11,351 bases of DNA. Origin: Phoronis ovalis. Its lineage: Eukaryota > Phoronida > Phoronidae. Under the pieces are notes generated by a model. That model was not told where the DNA came from. It saw only the letters and a list, made by a program, of their open reading frames with translations, and did not search any database. Shown here in pieces: positions 1-9,900 of this stretch (position 1 is its first letter; every line of letters begins with the position of its first letter). A program made the position numbers and the translations under genes. The stretch spans positions 1-11,351 of the forward strand of contig JAOXYB010054045.1 of the NCBI GenBank assembly GCA_028565635.1. The letters run 5' to 3'.

Positions 1-2000
1 TTCGTCCCAATTTGCTTTTGAATACTGATAGCACTTTTTTGGTTTTCTTGTTATGTAGTGAGGTTTAGTTTCGGAGTTTGTAATGATTATATCATGGTCT
101 GATAGTCCTGGAGCGTTGGTTGAATTAAACCAAGTGATTGTTAAAGAAAAACTGATAATATTGAAAGCATTGAATGCAAATTAAAAAGAAACTTACTCCA
201 CAGTCCCCTGGTGGACAGAACTTGAAGATCTAACGGTCACACTGGATATTATTTCAATTAACTCATGTTAGTTTTACTCTGAAATTATGGTTTTAACATG
301 AGTTTTTAACTTGAACTGAATTATCCGAGAGGTAAATCTTTCATACCTAAGCAATTATAAAAAGTTTGTATAACAATTTCGGTTGCTGCCTAAGGAGAAA
401 TATTCGTAAATTGTATTCGAAAGACATGCATTGTAGGCACTGATTTACAAAGAAAATAGTTAGACCTAGTGTGTAATTGGGTCAAATTATACATGAATTA
501 TATATATTCTTTGACAGATCAATATTTATATCATGCACATGTTATTAGCACATACACCGATAAATAGATTATCAGCGTGCACTTGGTGGCACCACCGGTC
601 ATGAATGTGAACGCTCATACGGAACCGTTGTTGGTCTAAAATTGAAATTTTGCCACGGACGAATGAATCCTGCAATTTGCTTATGCTCTAATATGCGGAG
701 CGGTAACAAGTGATATGTTACAAAGTAGAGCTTAAAGTTGTTCAAATTTAGTTTTATAATTAAAAGAAATCATTTGAAAATTGTGACATACCGTCAAACT
801 AAAATTGCTAAAAAATTCATAACTTTTAAAAACATCAAAAAGCAGGTATCACAATTGAAGAAGTGGACTAAATGTAATGTTTCTTTTTACTTGGGAGTAC
901 TATTAACTGACTCCTGCTTATCGTATTCTCTACCAATAATTATAGCTGCTATTCAGTATCTAATTATTGCATTTTTCAAATCCTTTATCTCACTTTCTAA
1001 AAAATACTATTCGTGGGAACATACTGAACTGATTTGAGATTGTTCATAAGCTTTGCGAGGACCGTCTCAACGCGTTCTTTTTTTGTAGCAACTACTAGCT
1101 TCTTTGAGAACCCGGTTTGAGAATTCCAAAACTCAGCTGTTGCCAGCAACAAGAAGTTTCATGAGCAAATGTTCAATTATGGTAGTTTACCTCCCAGATT
1201 TTACTTGTGTAAAATTCTGCTGTAAGTTTGACATTTCCCGCCTTATAACTTGTACCTTCAAGAGAATTATCTCGAATGAATGTGCGTATGTTTTACCGAA
1301 GCTTGTCTTTTATCCTTTTTAAACATTCAGCATTGATTTATGCGATTGTGTTATATTCAGGAAAATGTGTATCATATTTTTTAATCTATTTGCTTGTTTC
1401 TTTTCTGTCTTATAGCACAATGTTATACTCGCATTTAGCTCTTCGATTCTACCATTTTTTTCAAATTCAGAAATCTAGCTTTAGACTCTACGTAAGCTCC
1501 GCCCACAGTACATTTGTAGCCTGTTGCAGTCAGCTGCATGACCGTTTATCACATATATTACTAAAATATTAGAGCTAATAATATTTTTCTTTTTTTCTGT
1601 GTCAAAGAAGCATTGTACAATCGGGTATCAAATATATTAATTTTTGTAGATATCACATTCCCAATTTTCAATTTTAATTTATAAATTTTTATGTATCTGT
1701 GCTTTTATCATTTAAATGATGCGCGTGCTGCATAGAAACACAACTTTTGAGACTGATAAACGAATATTAATATAAAATGTAATTGAAATACTAAATTAAT
1801 TGATAACATATACAGGGTTCTGATGAAAATCAGTGTTGCAAGTAAATAATCGTTTTGCCTGTTTTCAATCTTAAATGAATGCCTGCACCCAGTATGTAAA
1901 GTTAGAGGATTACTCCAGTCTCCACCGATGTAAACTTGTAGTTATCGCGCACGGTAGTAAAATACATGTGTTTATAGTATGAAAAGGGCATGGTTTTTAA
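1..2000. other. AT-rich non-coding stretch, no gene supported
   Basis: Open frames here are under 100 codons. The ones at 738-1037 and 1104-1322 start at TTG rather than ATG. The one at 1276-1572 is a hydrophobic Ser/Leu/Tyr-rich frame typical of chance reading in AT-rich DNA. A slightly more GC-rich patch at about 575-665 is noted but matches nothing I know. The region could be intergenic or part of a long intron. Confidence 0.6.
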
Positions 2001-3029
2001 GCTTGGTTTTGTTAGTATATACTTTTTTAGATGCATATTGCTTATGGTCCAATGTTCGCGGTGAGAGTCTAAAACCCCACTTTTTTTGCTTGTCTAAAGC
2101 TTTCAGTCTTATATAGGGTACCAATGTACGCATTTGTCTTGCTTAGGGGCTGTTTTTCGAACCTTCTAAGCCAGATGTTTAGGAACTTTTAAGACCATTA
2201 CCAGCATCTCATGTACTTGAGTGCTCTCCGCGGAATTAACGTATTAGGAAACTCCTTTATTCAAAGAAGCTGGTATTGGATTGTAGAATACAATCCGGAA
2301 TCACAGGTCATTGGCCCTACAAGTGGTATTATTGCTTTTTAAAATATGAAAAGAAAACAATTATAACTATAATTCTTCTAATCTTAAATGCAATGTTTGC
2401 CAATCTTGTTTTTAACGAATATTTGCGTTTCCAGACTGTCTTGATAAACTAGCGGATTTTTTTCCACAGAAAGAAATAATCATTTGGATTTATACTTTTC
2501 ATGACATATTAGCATGTCAAAATGTTATCACATTTTGTTGACAACATAATTGAGTTTATAGATTGATTTCTTAAGTATACTGTAGATATACAATGATTTA
2601 CAGTCCTCCTATAAATGCTTGTTTAACAATAAAAGCATAGAATTATTAAAATCGTTCAACTGCTTAATTTAATCAGAATGTGTCATTATTTCGTTTTGAT
2701 GAGCTTCACAATACACTGTTTTTGAAATAACGCAGTTAATATAGAAACTCTTTTGAAACGACATTGTAAACCCCGTGTAAACTTTTGTAATCTACATATC
2801 AAGGGAAAACAGTCAAAATGATCCAGGAAGAAAATATACGAAAAGTATGTCAGAATATTAGATACTACACTGTGTTCTTAGTATAATATCCATGTTCTGG
2901 TAAGCGCATTATTTAAGTATGGCGAATGTACATAAAGAGTGTTAGTGTTTTTTCACCCACATTTTTTTATTTTTGTTTTAATGAATTTATTGGAAAAGAA
3001 AATACAGATTACAAAACATATATACATAC

Positions 3030-3053
3030 AAACCTTATATATAAACCTTATAT
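3030..3053. repeat. 13-bp tandem repeat (AAACCTTATATAT unit)
   Basis: AAACCTTATAT occurs at 3030-3040 and again at 3043-3053, a period of 13 bases, in otherwise featureless AT-rich DNA. Confidence 0.6.
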
Positions 3054-4155
3054 CAATAGTACTTTTAATGTATAACATACACAGTATTTAAAATTCATCA
3101 AGAAACAATCCAATTTAACAATCTGGTGAGGTTTAGATTTATTTTTTAAAATACGTACATTGTTATATCCAGAACTGGAATAATCCTACACAGTCGAATA
3201 CAAAACTATTCAGATCCGAGGCTTAGATACAAAGTCGGGATATATGAACGTAATCCTGTTACTCTAACCATGGACCAACGCGTTTACTTTATATTACGAT
3301 ATAATTTACTGGACATAAAGATTCCGAGGACTGCGAAATCAGTCTTTACATACCTATCCCCTTTTTGCTGGACAGACGGTGTTTGTTTACTCCTTTGGAA
3401 GTCTTTGATAATGCACATAAAGGTTTATAACTAGTTAACAAAACGTCTTATATAGCCTTGGTAGTCATTCATTTGGCGTACAACAGGTACTACGGGAGAA
3501 ATGGCAAGGGTCGTGTTATATAAAATTGATAGCGTCTGAAAAAAATGAATAGGAATTATAGAAACTACACAATGCTGAACAGAAAGAGGCAAGGGTCATG
3601 CTTATTTTGGAGACTTGTAACATTTATCGTTTCTAAAGATGTATAAGAAAAATTGGAGAATTGATTAAAATCTTGACACCAACTCCTGCAAGGCAAATAT
3701 GTAACACTGATGAAAATAATACGATACCAAAGTGATTGAGGTTGAGTGAAGATCGATTTCAGTCTAGCTAGTTCTACGGTGATATTAGATTTTAAAAATG
3801 AACGGTAAGTGTTCCACCAGTGTAGCATTTCTCTTTTATTACAAAATGAAGTGAAAGTTAAATAGAAATGAGCTACTTAAAAATCTATGTCACACTATAT
3901 TAATTATATTAAATACATTTTTAAACGTTTTAAATGCTATTACTTAAACCACGCTTGTTTACATATAAATAAGAAATTTAAGGTATATTTCGATACTCTA
4001 AATTTCTAAAACATAAATGAGTTAGCTCCTTTTTGTTAATATAAATTCCCAGTACAAATTGAAGTATTATTCTCAGGTTAGCATGTTGCTGATGCGGAAA
4101 TGTCGTTTTAACTAATAAATGGAACATTTTAGTTATTTTACAAATGCATACAACT

Positions 4156-4186
4156 TTTCTATATTATTTCATTATTTCTATATTAT
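4156..4186. repeat. 19-bp period direct repeat of TTTCTATATTAT
   Basis: TTTCTATATTAT at 4156-4167 recurs exactly at 4175-4186. It is a short local duplication in AT-rich non-coding sequence. Confidence 0.55.
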
Positions 4187-6040
4187 CAAGCATCAGAAAC
4201 TGGTTTTCTTGTATGATAAAATCGCAAGTAAAATGTAACTTACAATTGTATGCAATAAATTGTGAAGAGAAGTACAAACTAATAGAAATTATTGTAAAAT
4301 TAAAATATTACTTGAATATATGATACGCTTTTAAAATAACAACTAATTTAATAGCTAAAATGATAATGATAAGCTGTAATACCCGTAATTATAACATAAG
4401 ATAATTCTGAAATCTTCATGACTCATGTGTTATGTTTGTTTAAATAACTATGTAAAAGTTCAGGTAATAGTATTATCCGACAACTAGCGATTACGTGTGT
4501 TCGGTTTAAATCTCAGCCCATAAATTGATATAATATAGATGATTCCAATTGAAGTTATAAAGAACTTTTAAAAAGCTTACAATCACCCCAAACTTTTTTC
4601 ATGACAAAACCAAGTTGCTACAACGATTCAATTTGACAGTTCATATGAATAACTTGCAGTTAGTATAAATTATTTGCAGGCAGAGTTACTTAGTTCCATA
4701 ATATAGAACTTGTGTCTCTGTCAAAAATGCTGTCAATGAATAAAAGTTAGTTGCTGTGAAAATTAACAAATTTCTTCTTGTGACTTATAACAGATGTTAT
4801 GAAACATCGATATTTTGTCAGGTTTTGTGTAAATAGTGAAATGTCTTAAGGAGGTAGAAAAAGATTGTTCAATATAATTATGTATAAATATATATGTACA
4901 TCGATAATCTGAACTTATATGTCAAATGTCAGAAGAGATGTATCAGTTTGATTAAAAAAGACACATTTACATTTTCTTATTAGAATTATGACCATGCGCA
5001 GTTACCTTCTCTACGTTTTAGCCTTTTCTTATGACAAATATTTTTTAAATGGGTGAAAAAATAATATTTATTTTACTATAAAACTCAAAAGACTGACTGG
5101 CACAAATGTTAGATCAATTATACCGAAATAGATTCCAACTATAATGAACTAAATATATACATGTTAATTCGCTCTTTATAATGTTCATTTTTTTGGTTTC
5201 AATTTATTGGTTACCGATATCACATAAAAAAATAATAAAAAGATGGAACAACGGTATGGTTAATGTTTGTTTAGTAGAACTGATAGCTGGTCCGATTTCT
5301 ACAACAGACGCGTTTCAGTGAAGACATTCAGAACGCAGTTTTAAAGTTTACAATGCCAGGTTTGCCAGTCTCACTTAAGTTTCATACCTAATACAGGGAG
5401 TGGCACACATTTTATTACCACATAAATATTGAAAACTAAAAAGGGATAATTATTTTCGTGACTTTTTGCACATTCTGCAGTATTGTTACATATAAATTAT
5501 TAAATTAGGCTTTGCGTGATTAACAGTGCTATTGTTACATTATATATTAAGTTAATGTCGCATGTAAATGTTCGAGATAAATGTATATAATTTTCAAATC
5601 TTAATGAGAAATTACATACACAGACAGTTCGTGCAATATCATATAACCGTGACACGCTTTCAATTACACAGATTGGCAAATTTATTGTTTGCATTTACGT
5701 GTTTAAATAATTTGCATACAATGAAAGTTAGTCGTGTTTAAACCTAAAATGTTTATTTTAAACTTTTGAATAATAGAACCCTGGATACGTTCTACAAAGT
5801 TAATTTCTTATGTAAATCTAATGTCTAAGATGCATCAATCAGGCCCTGATGATCGCGTCTTTTCCTGTAGATTTTTTTTTGCTGCAATATAACGAAGGTT
5901 ACGGACTCTAATTAAACAGATTTTACGCAGAAACGATATACGGTGAACTAAGAACAAGAGGGTAGTGTTATTATTCCTTACACGTGATCACGGCATAATC
6001 ATAACTTCACTTGATGGCAGGAAACTTACAATATTTAAAA

Positions 6041-6055
6041 TTATTTATTTATTTA
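6041..6055. repeat. Short TTTA repeat
   Basis: TTATTTATTTATTTA is a simple tetranucleotide repeat containing overlapping ATTTA pentamers. In a 3' UTR these would suggest an AU-rich instability element, but no transcript is supported here, so it is listed only as a simple repeat. Confidence 0.6.
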
Positions 6056-6146
6056 TATTGTGTACAGCATTGTGTACGCATAATATGCTAGAAATGTAAT
6101 TTATACTTCTTGACAATATGAATTATTGGAATTTTCATGTAATTAA

Positions 6147-6170
6147 CTACGTAATCGACTATGTAATCGC
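6147..6170. repeat. Imperfect 12-bp tandem duplication
   Basis: CTACGTAATCGA is followed directly by CTATGTAATCGC, two copies differing at two positions. It is an isolated small duplication with no associated gene. Confidence 0.6.
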
Positions 6171-6710
6171 ATTCAGCTGGGTATTAGATGTATGTAAAAT
6201 ATACTTAATTGAATGATAGTATGAACTGTGCAGTTATTGAACTAATATCTAAATTGCGTTTCACACGGCAAGTTCATATTGTCATCTATAAAGAATATGT
6301 TGCCAGCATTGCTTATCAACGTTTTCTACTTCTACAGACCGTAGAGCTTCTTTTAATGTTGTTTTATTTATCAGTCAGTTTAAACCTAAGTTGAAGCATT
6401 CCCAGCTTGAATAGCGCAAATAACTTCACCATTATATCTTATTAATATCCTTCCTTGAAAACTGTTGGCACGTAGTGATGATGTGCACCGAGAGAAGTCG
6501 TTAAAATTATAGTCTACAGTTGAATGCCGAAGCGCCCCGTTCTGTATTTTCTAATTTGTATACCTAAATATAATACCTAAGTTACTTTTGCAAGCAAAAA
6601 TGTAATTTATACTACTATAAGCTACTATAGTTTATTTTTTGTACAGATCGATATTTGATCGGAATTTTCACACACGGAATGCCCAGAATGAATGCAACAT
6701 AAATTACCTA

Positions 6711-6738
6711 ATATGTGTGTGTGTGTGCGCGCGCGTAC
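6711..6738. repeat. TG/CG dinucleotide microsatellite, alternating purine-pyrimidine
   Basis: Seven TG units (6714-6727) run directly into four CG units (6728-6735). With its flanks the tract is a strict 28-base purine-pyrimidine alternation. Such sequences are prone to adopt Z-DNA and to vary in length between individuals. The CG part is unusual in an AT-rich region, where CpG tends to be lost. Confidence 0.85.
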
Positions 6739-7400
6739 TTTCCTACAATACCTATCAAAACATTTATATATCATCATGGCTGCACTATCAAATATCAATA
6801 CTATTTTTAATAATTCATATGCAAATAGTACGCTGAATTGTCTTTCAGGCCCTTTGCAATGTTATTTAATTATACATCCCTATTTCCATAATTTCAACCT
6901 AATTTCCAAAATATTCCATTTAAATTAAATAAAGACATTTTGCAACAAAATGAACGTAGGTGAAAAATTATGGAAATAAGATTTTAAAATTCTGATAAAA
7001 GGTAGAGAAAAGGGTGCGGGTACACTAAGAATCGTTTGCATTTGCATGTTATCAGCAAAATGATATCAAAATGATATATACATATCAGAATTAAACTCGC
7101 CAAGTATAGATTATATTTACATGAAATGGTTATGTAAGTATTATAGCTTGAAGTATAAAAAATATGCCCTTGTGCATAAGTAATAACGAAACACACTTTG
7201 GGATCTTTACTTCTTATTGAAGTAAATATCTACATTGCAAATTTTATTTATTCATTAAACTTAACATATAGACCTACTGACATTTAAATGTTACACAAGT
7301 AGAACTCTTTTATGTATTGATTTTCCTTCCCGCGCCACAGAACTTTGAAATACTTGGTAAGAATGCTAATAGGTGCAAATCTTTGTCGCATATCTGCTCA

Positions 7401-7412
7401 TTGTATTTTCAG
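7401..7412 (+). other. Predicted 3' splice acceptor
   Basis: TTGTATTTTCAG is a short polypyrimidine stretch followed by CAG, matching the animal 3' splice-site consensus. The protein-like frame to its right starts in phase 0 exactly at the junction, which is why this AG was preferred to others nearby. No branch point was assigned, because several A-containing candidates lie in the preceding 40 bases. Confidence 0.5.
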
Positions 7413-7547
7413 GAGTTTGTTTTTGTTGTCGAAATCATGGAGCAATGTAAGAAGGATTTGATTACTGGCTATGAAGCTGCACCAGGACAACATGAATATT
7501 GTATTGTCATGGATAGAGGAGTGCAGACGATAAAACCTCCCACTTGA
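7413..7547 (+). CDS. Probable last coding exon (44 codons) of an unidentified upstream gene
   Basis: The segment begins immediately after a pyrimidine-rich stretch ending in TTTTCAG, a good animal 3' splice site. Read in phase 0 from that junction it gives 44 codons beginning EFVFVVEIMEQCKKDL and ending DRGVQTIKPPT before TGA. The composition is balanced (Gly, Pro, Glu, His, Asp, Cys), unlike the Leu/Ile/Tyr/Ser-heavy chance frames elsewhere in the window. The same frame runs 32 codons upstream of the acceptor without an ATG, so this part is probably intron. I do not recognise the protein family. The preceding exons were not found and may lie far upstream or outside the window. Alternative readings are a 36-codon upstream ORF from the ATG at 7437, which also has A at -3 and G at +4, belonging to the leader of the 702-aa gene, or a chance frame. 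A donor-like GTAAGA at 7447 lies inside the segment but would discard most of the protein-like part. Confidence 0.5.
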   Translation, partial: EFVFVVEIMEQCKKDLITGYEAAPGQHEYCIVMDRGVQTIKPPT

Positions 7548-7791
7548 CTCAGGAGTCCTATCAGTTAATACAAAGAAATGAGGAATGAAAAATTGATACA
7601 TGTTTCGCAGAATGCATGCACACGATTTCTAGATAATGATTTGTTATAACTAAATTAAATTAGATCGACATAGGAGTACTAGCAGATGACAGAATCTCAT
7701 TCATTCAGATTCAAGATCAATTAATGACGTTTAATTATTTGCTCAAGCAACTGATGTCGTAACTTAGGAAGAAATTCCAAAATTTTAAAAT
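7548..7791 (+). other. Spacer between the two coding segments; probable 3' UTR of one and 5' leader of the other
   Basis: These 244 bases have stops in all frames relevant to the flanking coding segments. They contain the ATTAAA hexamer at 7654 and two acceptor-like sites, TTTCGCAG near 7603-7610 and TTTCTAG near 7626-7632. Either site could bring a distant 5' UTR exon, or a trans-spliced leader, to the 702-aa gene. No convincing TATA box or initiator stands out from the AT-rich background. Confidence 0.4.
7654..7659 (+). terminator. ATTAAA polyadenylation-type hexamer
   Basis: ATTAAA is the commonest variant of the animal poly(A) signal. It lies about 107 bases after the TGA of the putative terminal exon and before the start of the next gene, a sensible place for 3' end formation. 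Such hexamers are frequent by chance in AT-rich DNA, so the call rests mainly on position. Confidence 0.3.
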
Positions 7792-7795
7792 ATGG
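7786..7795 (+). promoter_or_regulatory. Translation start context of the 702-aa gene
   Basis: The start codon at 7792 is preceded by A at position -3 and followed by G at +4, the two most important positions of the animal Kozak context. An in-frame TAA at 7786-7788 closes the frame only one codon upstream. Translation of this protein therefore cannot begin further upstream on an unspliced transcript. A splice junction in the three bases between that stop and the ATG is unlikely. Confidence 0.75.
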
Positions 7796-9900
7796 AAGGT
7801 GTTCATGTATTAATTAAACCCATGTCTGAACAAAAAATAGGCGATAATAATCCGCAGATACAAATTTCTCCCCACTACCACGGAATAGGCACCACAACAA
7901 AAACTGTTGCGAAATCCGCTACACGTGAAAGAACACTAGAAAATACAGATACTCAAAAGGAGACGAAAATAAAGGATGAAAGTTTATCTATAATCCACAA
8001 TGAAAATAATCCGGTTGATCAAATATTTGACCAAAACTCAGAGCAGTTACAAAATTCCATTTCGACATTGCATAAAAAAGGTGTGACGGATGATGCGGAT
8101 AATGAAATTAGAGATACTGTGGAATTACAAGATGTTAAGCCTACGTCACAAGACGTAGCAGCTGCGTATTCATCATCTGATTATCATCAGCACAGTAAAT
8201 GTGACGTGAATAGAAATATTGTTCAGCGTTTGTGTGCCGATCAAGAAAAGCAAATAGATATTCTTAACACATCAAATGTTATACCACTGAAGGTAAATAC
8301 AAAAGAGGTTGTCTTGCTAGATTGTACTGAAAGCGGATCATATTTTACGGTAGATAGATTAAAAGGAAGCTTAGAGAATGTTGACAAGAATTTATGCTCG
8401 CACACAGCAGATTTGCAAGTTTTAAGTAAGAATGATAATAACTGTGCAGAAGATGTAGAAATAGTTAGCAGTGATGAAAATCCGTTGGACGTTACTAGCA
8501 ACGATGTTAAAATTCTGGAACAAAACTGTGCTAAACAAACTAACGAAGTATTTAAAGATAGGGTAACCAATTCACTCGCTTGTTTCGATACTGATAAAGC
8601 TATTGTTGAAAATTATGCCGACAGTATTCAGTTGGTTAGCAATAATCAAGAAAAAACCAATACTGTTGAAAAGTTTGATAATATAGAAGGACAGGAAAAT
8701 GATGCAAATTTTGCCGTAAAATCGCCTAGAGAACAATTATACGAAAAATATGCAATTACTTCCACAACAAAATTATTGACAACAAATCGACCCAGATATC
8801 ATCGATCCTCGTTGTCAGATTTATTACAAAAGCATTCAACTGGTGGTAATAATCGCTCTAGATCGTTTATAAATAAATTATCGACCAACTTGTGTGGGAC
8901 TATTTCTAAAGATCCGCTTCATTTACGCAAAGAGAATTCGAGTGTAAGCATGGATTCTTCTAAAATGGACAAACAAGGAATTTCGTCAACAGAATATTTA
9001 GCAGGAAACGTTGTACGTAGAAGAGCTTACTCAAGAAGTCGACATAGGAAGAAACCAAAGCATAAAAATGAAAAAACTAAAGACTTAAGATTAGTTTCCC
9101 GAATGTCAATGGAAGCACAGAGGGCAATTGATGAAACTCGTCGAGACATGGGACTTTTACCATATATTGGCAGTGGTAGTGATAGTGGTTCTTTTACTGG
9201 AAGCCAAAGTGCAGGTAGCAATAAAAGAGACTCAGATTCATACGTTGCAGACGGAAATCTCTATGTGAACAATAACGAAAAGTGTGCAACTGATGACTTG
9301 GTTAGTGTAAGTAGAGGTTATATGGGGAGTCCGAAAAATGAGTTTAAAAATATAGAAATTGTTACTGACGCTGAAAGGCACTTCAGTAGTAATACTGATA
9401 TAGACGCAAAAAATATACCACAGGATATAAATCTGTCACAAACTCTGCCGTCGTCACTAAAGTTTAAAAAACTAAAATCACCCCGTCTTCAATCATCACG
9501 TCTTTCACAAAGTTATCCAGGTAGAAAACTAACGTTTTCATCAGTTCCATCATCTCCAGGATTCAACGACAAGCTATACTCTAGCAAACACAAAATCGAA
9601 CTTCCACAATCGCCACCATCGCTGTCTCAAAAGAAAGCACTACCACCAATAGAAACTGTACAATTCTCGACAGCTGGCGAGGATTTTAATGGGATATTAC
9701 CTTCTAGATATAATAAAGCACAATATCCAAGAGAAGAAACTTTTCAAATTACACCAGCAGGATATGATAGTAGATTTGCGGACCCAGTTTCAATCGCAGA
9801 TGATGAATGCAGTGATGATGAGTACAACGTTCGAAAGGAAGCTAAAAAGGTGGCAGAGAAAAAATGTCAGTTATGGTTAAAACGATACAATGTTACTTGA
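7792..9900 (+). CDS. Unrecognised 702-aa, Ser/Asn-rich, probably disordered protein (single uninterrupted coding exon)
   Basis: No known family is recognised, so no function is assigned. The ATG at 7792 has A at -3 and G at +4, and an in-frame TAA at 7786-7788 makes it the first possible start. The frame stays open for 702 codons to TGA, far longer than chance allows in such AT-rich DNA. Residues 1-300 are polar and acidic, rich in Asn, Asp, Gln and Ser, with no signal peptide or membrane segment. Residues 311-348 start with a Ser-Pro site and include the arginine/serine motif RYHRSSLSDLL. Residues 407-433 form an Arg/Ser/Lys-rich block that could be a nuclear localisation signal. A probable helix follows at 434-456, then a Gly/Ser linker at 460-476. 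Ser-Pro sites recur at 513, 563, 588 and 607. The end (621-702) holds a duplicated ET-x-Q motif, an acidic patch (DDECSDDE, 670-677) and a Lys-rich helix ending in CQLWLKRY. A nuclear or cytoskeletal phosphoprotein is conceivable, but this is inference. Further exons joined by alternative splicing cannot be excluded. Confidence 0.88.
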   Translation: MEGVHVLIKPMSEQKIGDNNPQIQISPHYHGIGTTTKTVAKSATRERTLENTDTQKETKIKDESLSIIHNENNPVDQIFDQNSEQLQNSISTLHKKGVTDDADNEIRDTVELQDVKPTSQDVAAAYSSSDYHQHSKCDVNRNIVQRLCADQEKQIDILNTSNVIPLKVNTKEVVLLDCTESGSYFTVDRLKGSLENVDKNLCSHTADLQVLSKNDNNCAEDVEIVSSDENPLDVTSNDVKILEQNCAKQTNEVFKDRVTNSLACFDTDKAIVENYADSIQLVSNNQEKTNTVEKFDNIEGQENDANFAVKSPREQLYEKYAITSTTKLLTTNRPRYHRSSLSDLLQKHSTGGNNRSRSFINKLSTNLCGTISKDPLHLRKENSSVSMDSSKMDKQGISSTEYLAGNVVRRRAYSRSRHRKKPKHKNEKTKDLRLVSRMSMEAQRAIDETRRDMGLLPYIGSGSDSGSFTGSQSAGSNKRDSDSYVADGNLYVNNNEKCATDDLVSVSRGYMGSPKNEFKNIEIVTDAERHFSSNTDIDAKNIPQDINLSQTLPSSLKFKKLKSPRLQSSRLSQSYPGRKLTFSSVPSSPGFNDKLYSSKHKIELPQSPPSLSQKKALPPIETVQFSTAGEDFNGILPSRYNKAQYPREETFQITPAGYDSRFADPVSIADDECSDDEYNVRKEAKKVAEKKCQLWLKRYNVT

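Larger units (their letters stand above)
2001..4500. other. AT-rich non-coding stretch, no gene supported
   Basis: Apart from the short repeats listed separately, nothing coding is seen. The longest frame, 87 codons on the minus strand at 3565-3828, has no recognisable domain. An isolated strong donor-like GTAAGT at 3805 is preceded only by a short open stretch and does not join in frame to the exon at 7413. Confidence 0.6.
4501..7412. other. AT-rich non-coding stretch before the 7413 exon, probably intron or intergenic
   Basis: Open frames are all below 80 codons and lack protein-like composition. Simple repeats at 6041, 6147 and 6711 are the only organised features I see. If the exon at 7413 is real, at least the right-hand part of this stretch is its upstream intron. 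Confidence 0.55.

Noticed and set aside
585-612. Palindrome-like GGTGGCACCACCGGTC patch
   Set aside because: Only a four-base stem can form and no second arm or repeat copy is seen, so it is not called a hairpin or element.
738-1037. 99-codon plus-strand open frame
   Set aside because: It begins at TTG, not ATG, has Lys/Ile/Phe/Ser-heavy composition typical of AT-rich noise, and no flanking splice logic.
1276-1572. 98-codon plus-strand open frame with ATG and hydrophobic stretches
   Set aside because: The apparent membrane segments come from T-rich codons. There is no recognisable motif, and the length is within chance for this composition.
3755-3810. Possible small plus-strand exon ending at the strong donor GTAAGT at 3805
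   Set aside because: The open frame before the donor leaves two extra bases. Joining to the exon at 7413 would put that exon in a frame that stops early, and the phase-compatible frame has TGA at 3799.
3565-3828. 87-codon minus-strand open frame
   Set aside because: There is no domain, motif or supporting splice sites. The residue mix is that of random AT-rich sequence.
6639-6928. Two overlapping plus-strand frames across the TG/CG tract
   Set aside because: The runs of Cys-Val and Arg-Ala are just translation of the dinucleotide repeat. Nothing else supports coding.
6984-7196. 70-codon minus-strand frame
   Set aside because: Short, hydrophobic and Tyr/Ile-rich by base composition, with no motif.
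8241-8570. 109-codon minus-strand frame opposite the 702-aa gene
   Set aside because: It is an antisense shadow of a real coding region. The plus-strand frame is longer and has coherent composition.
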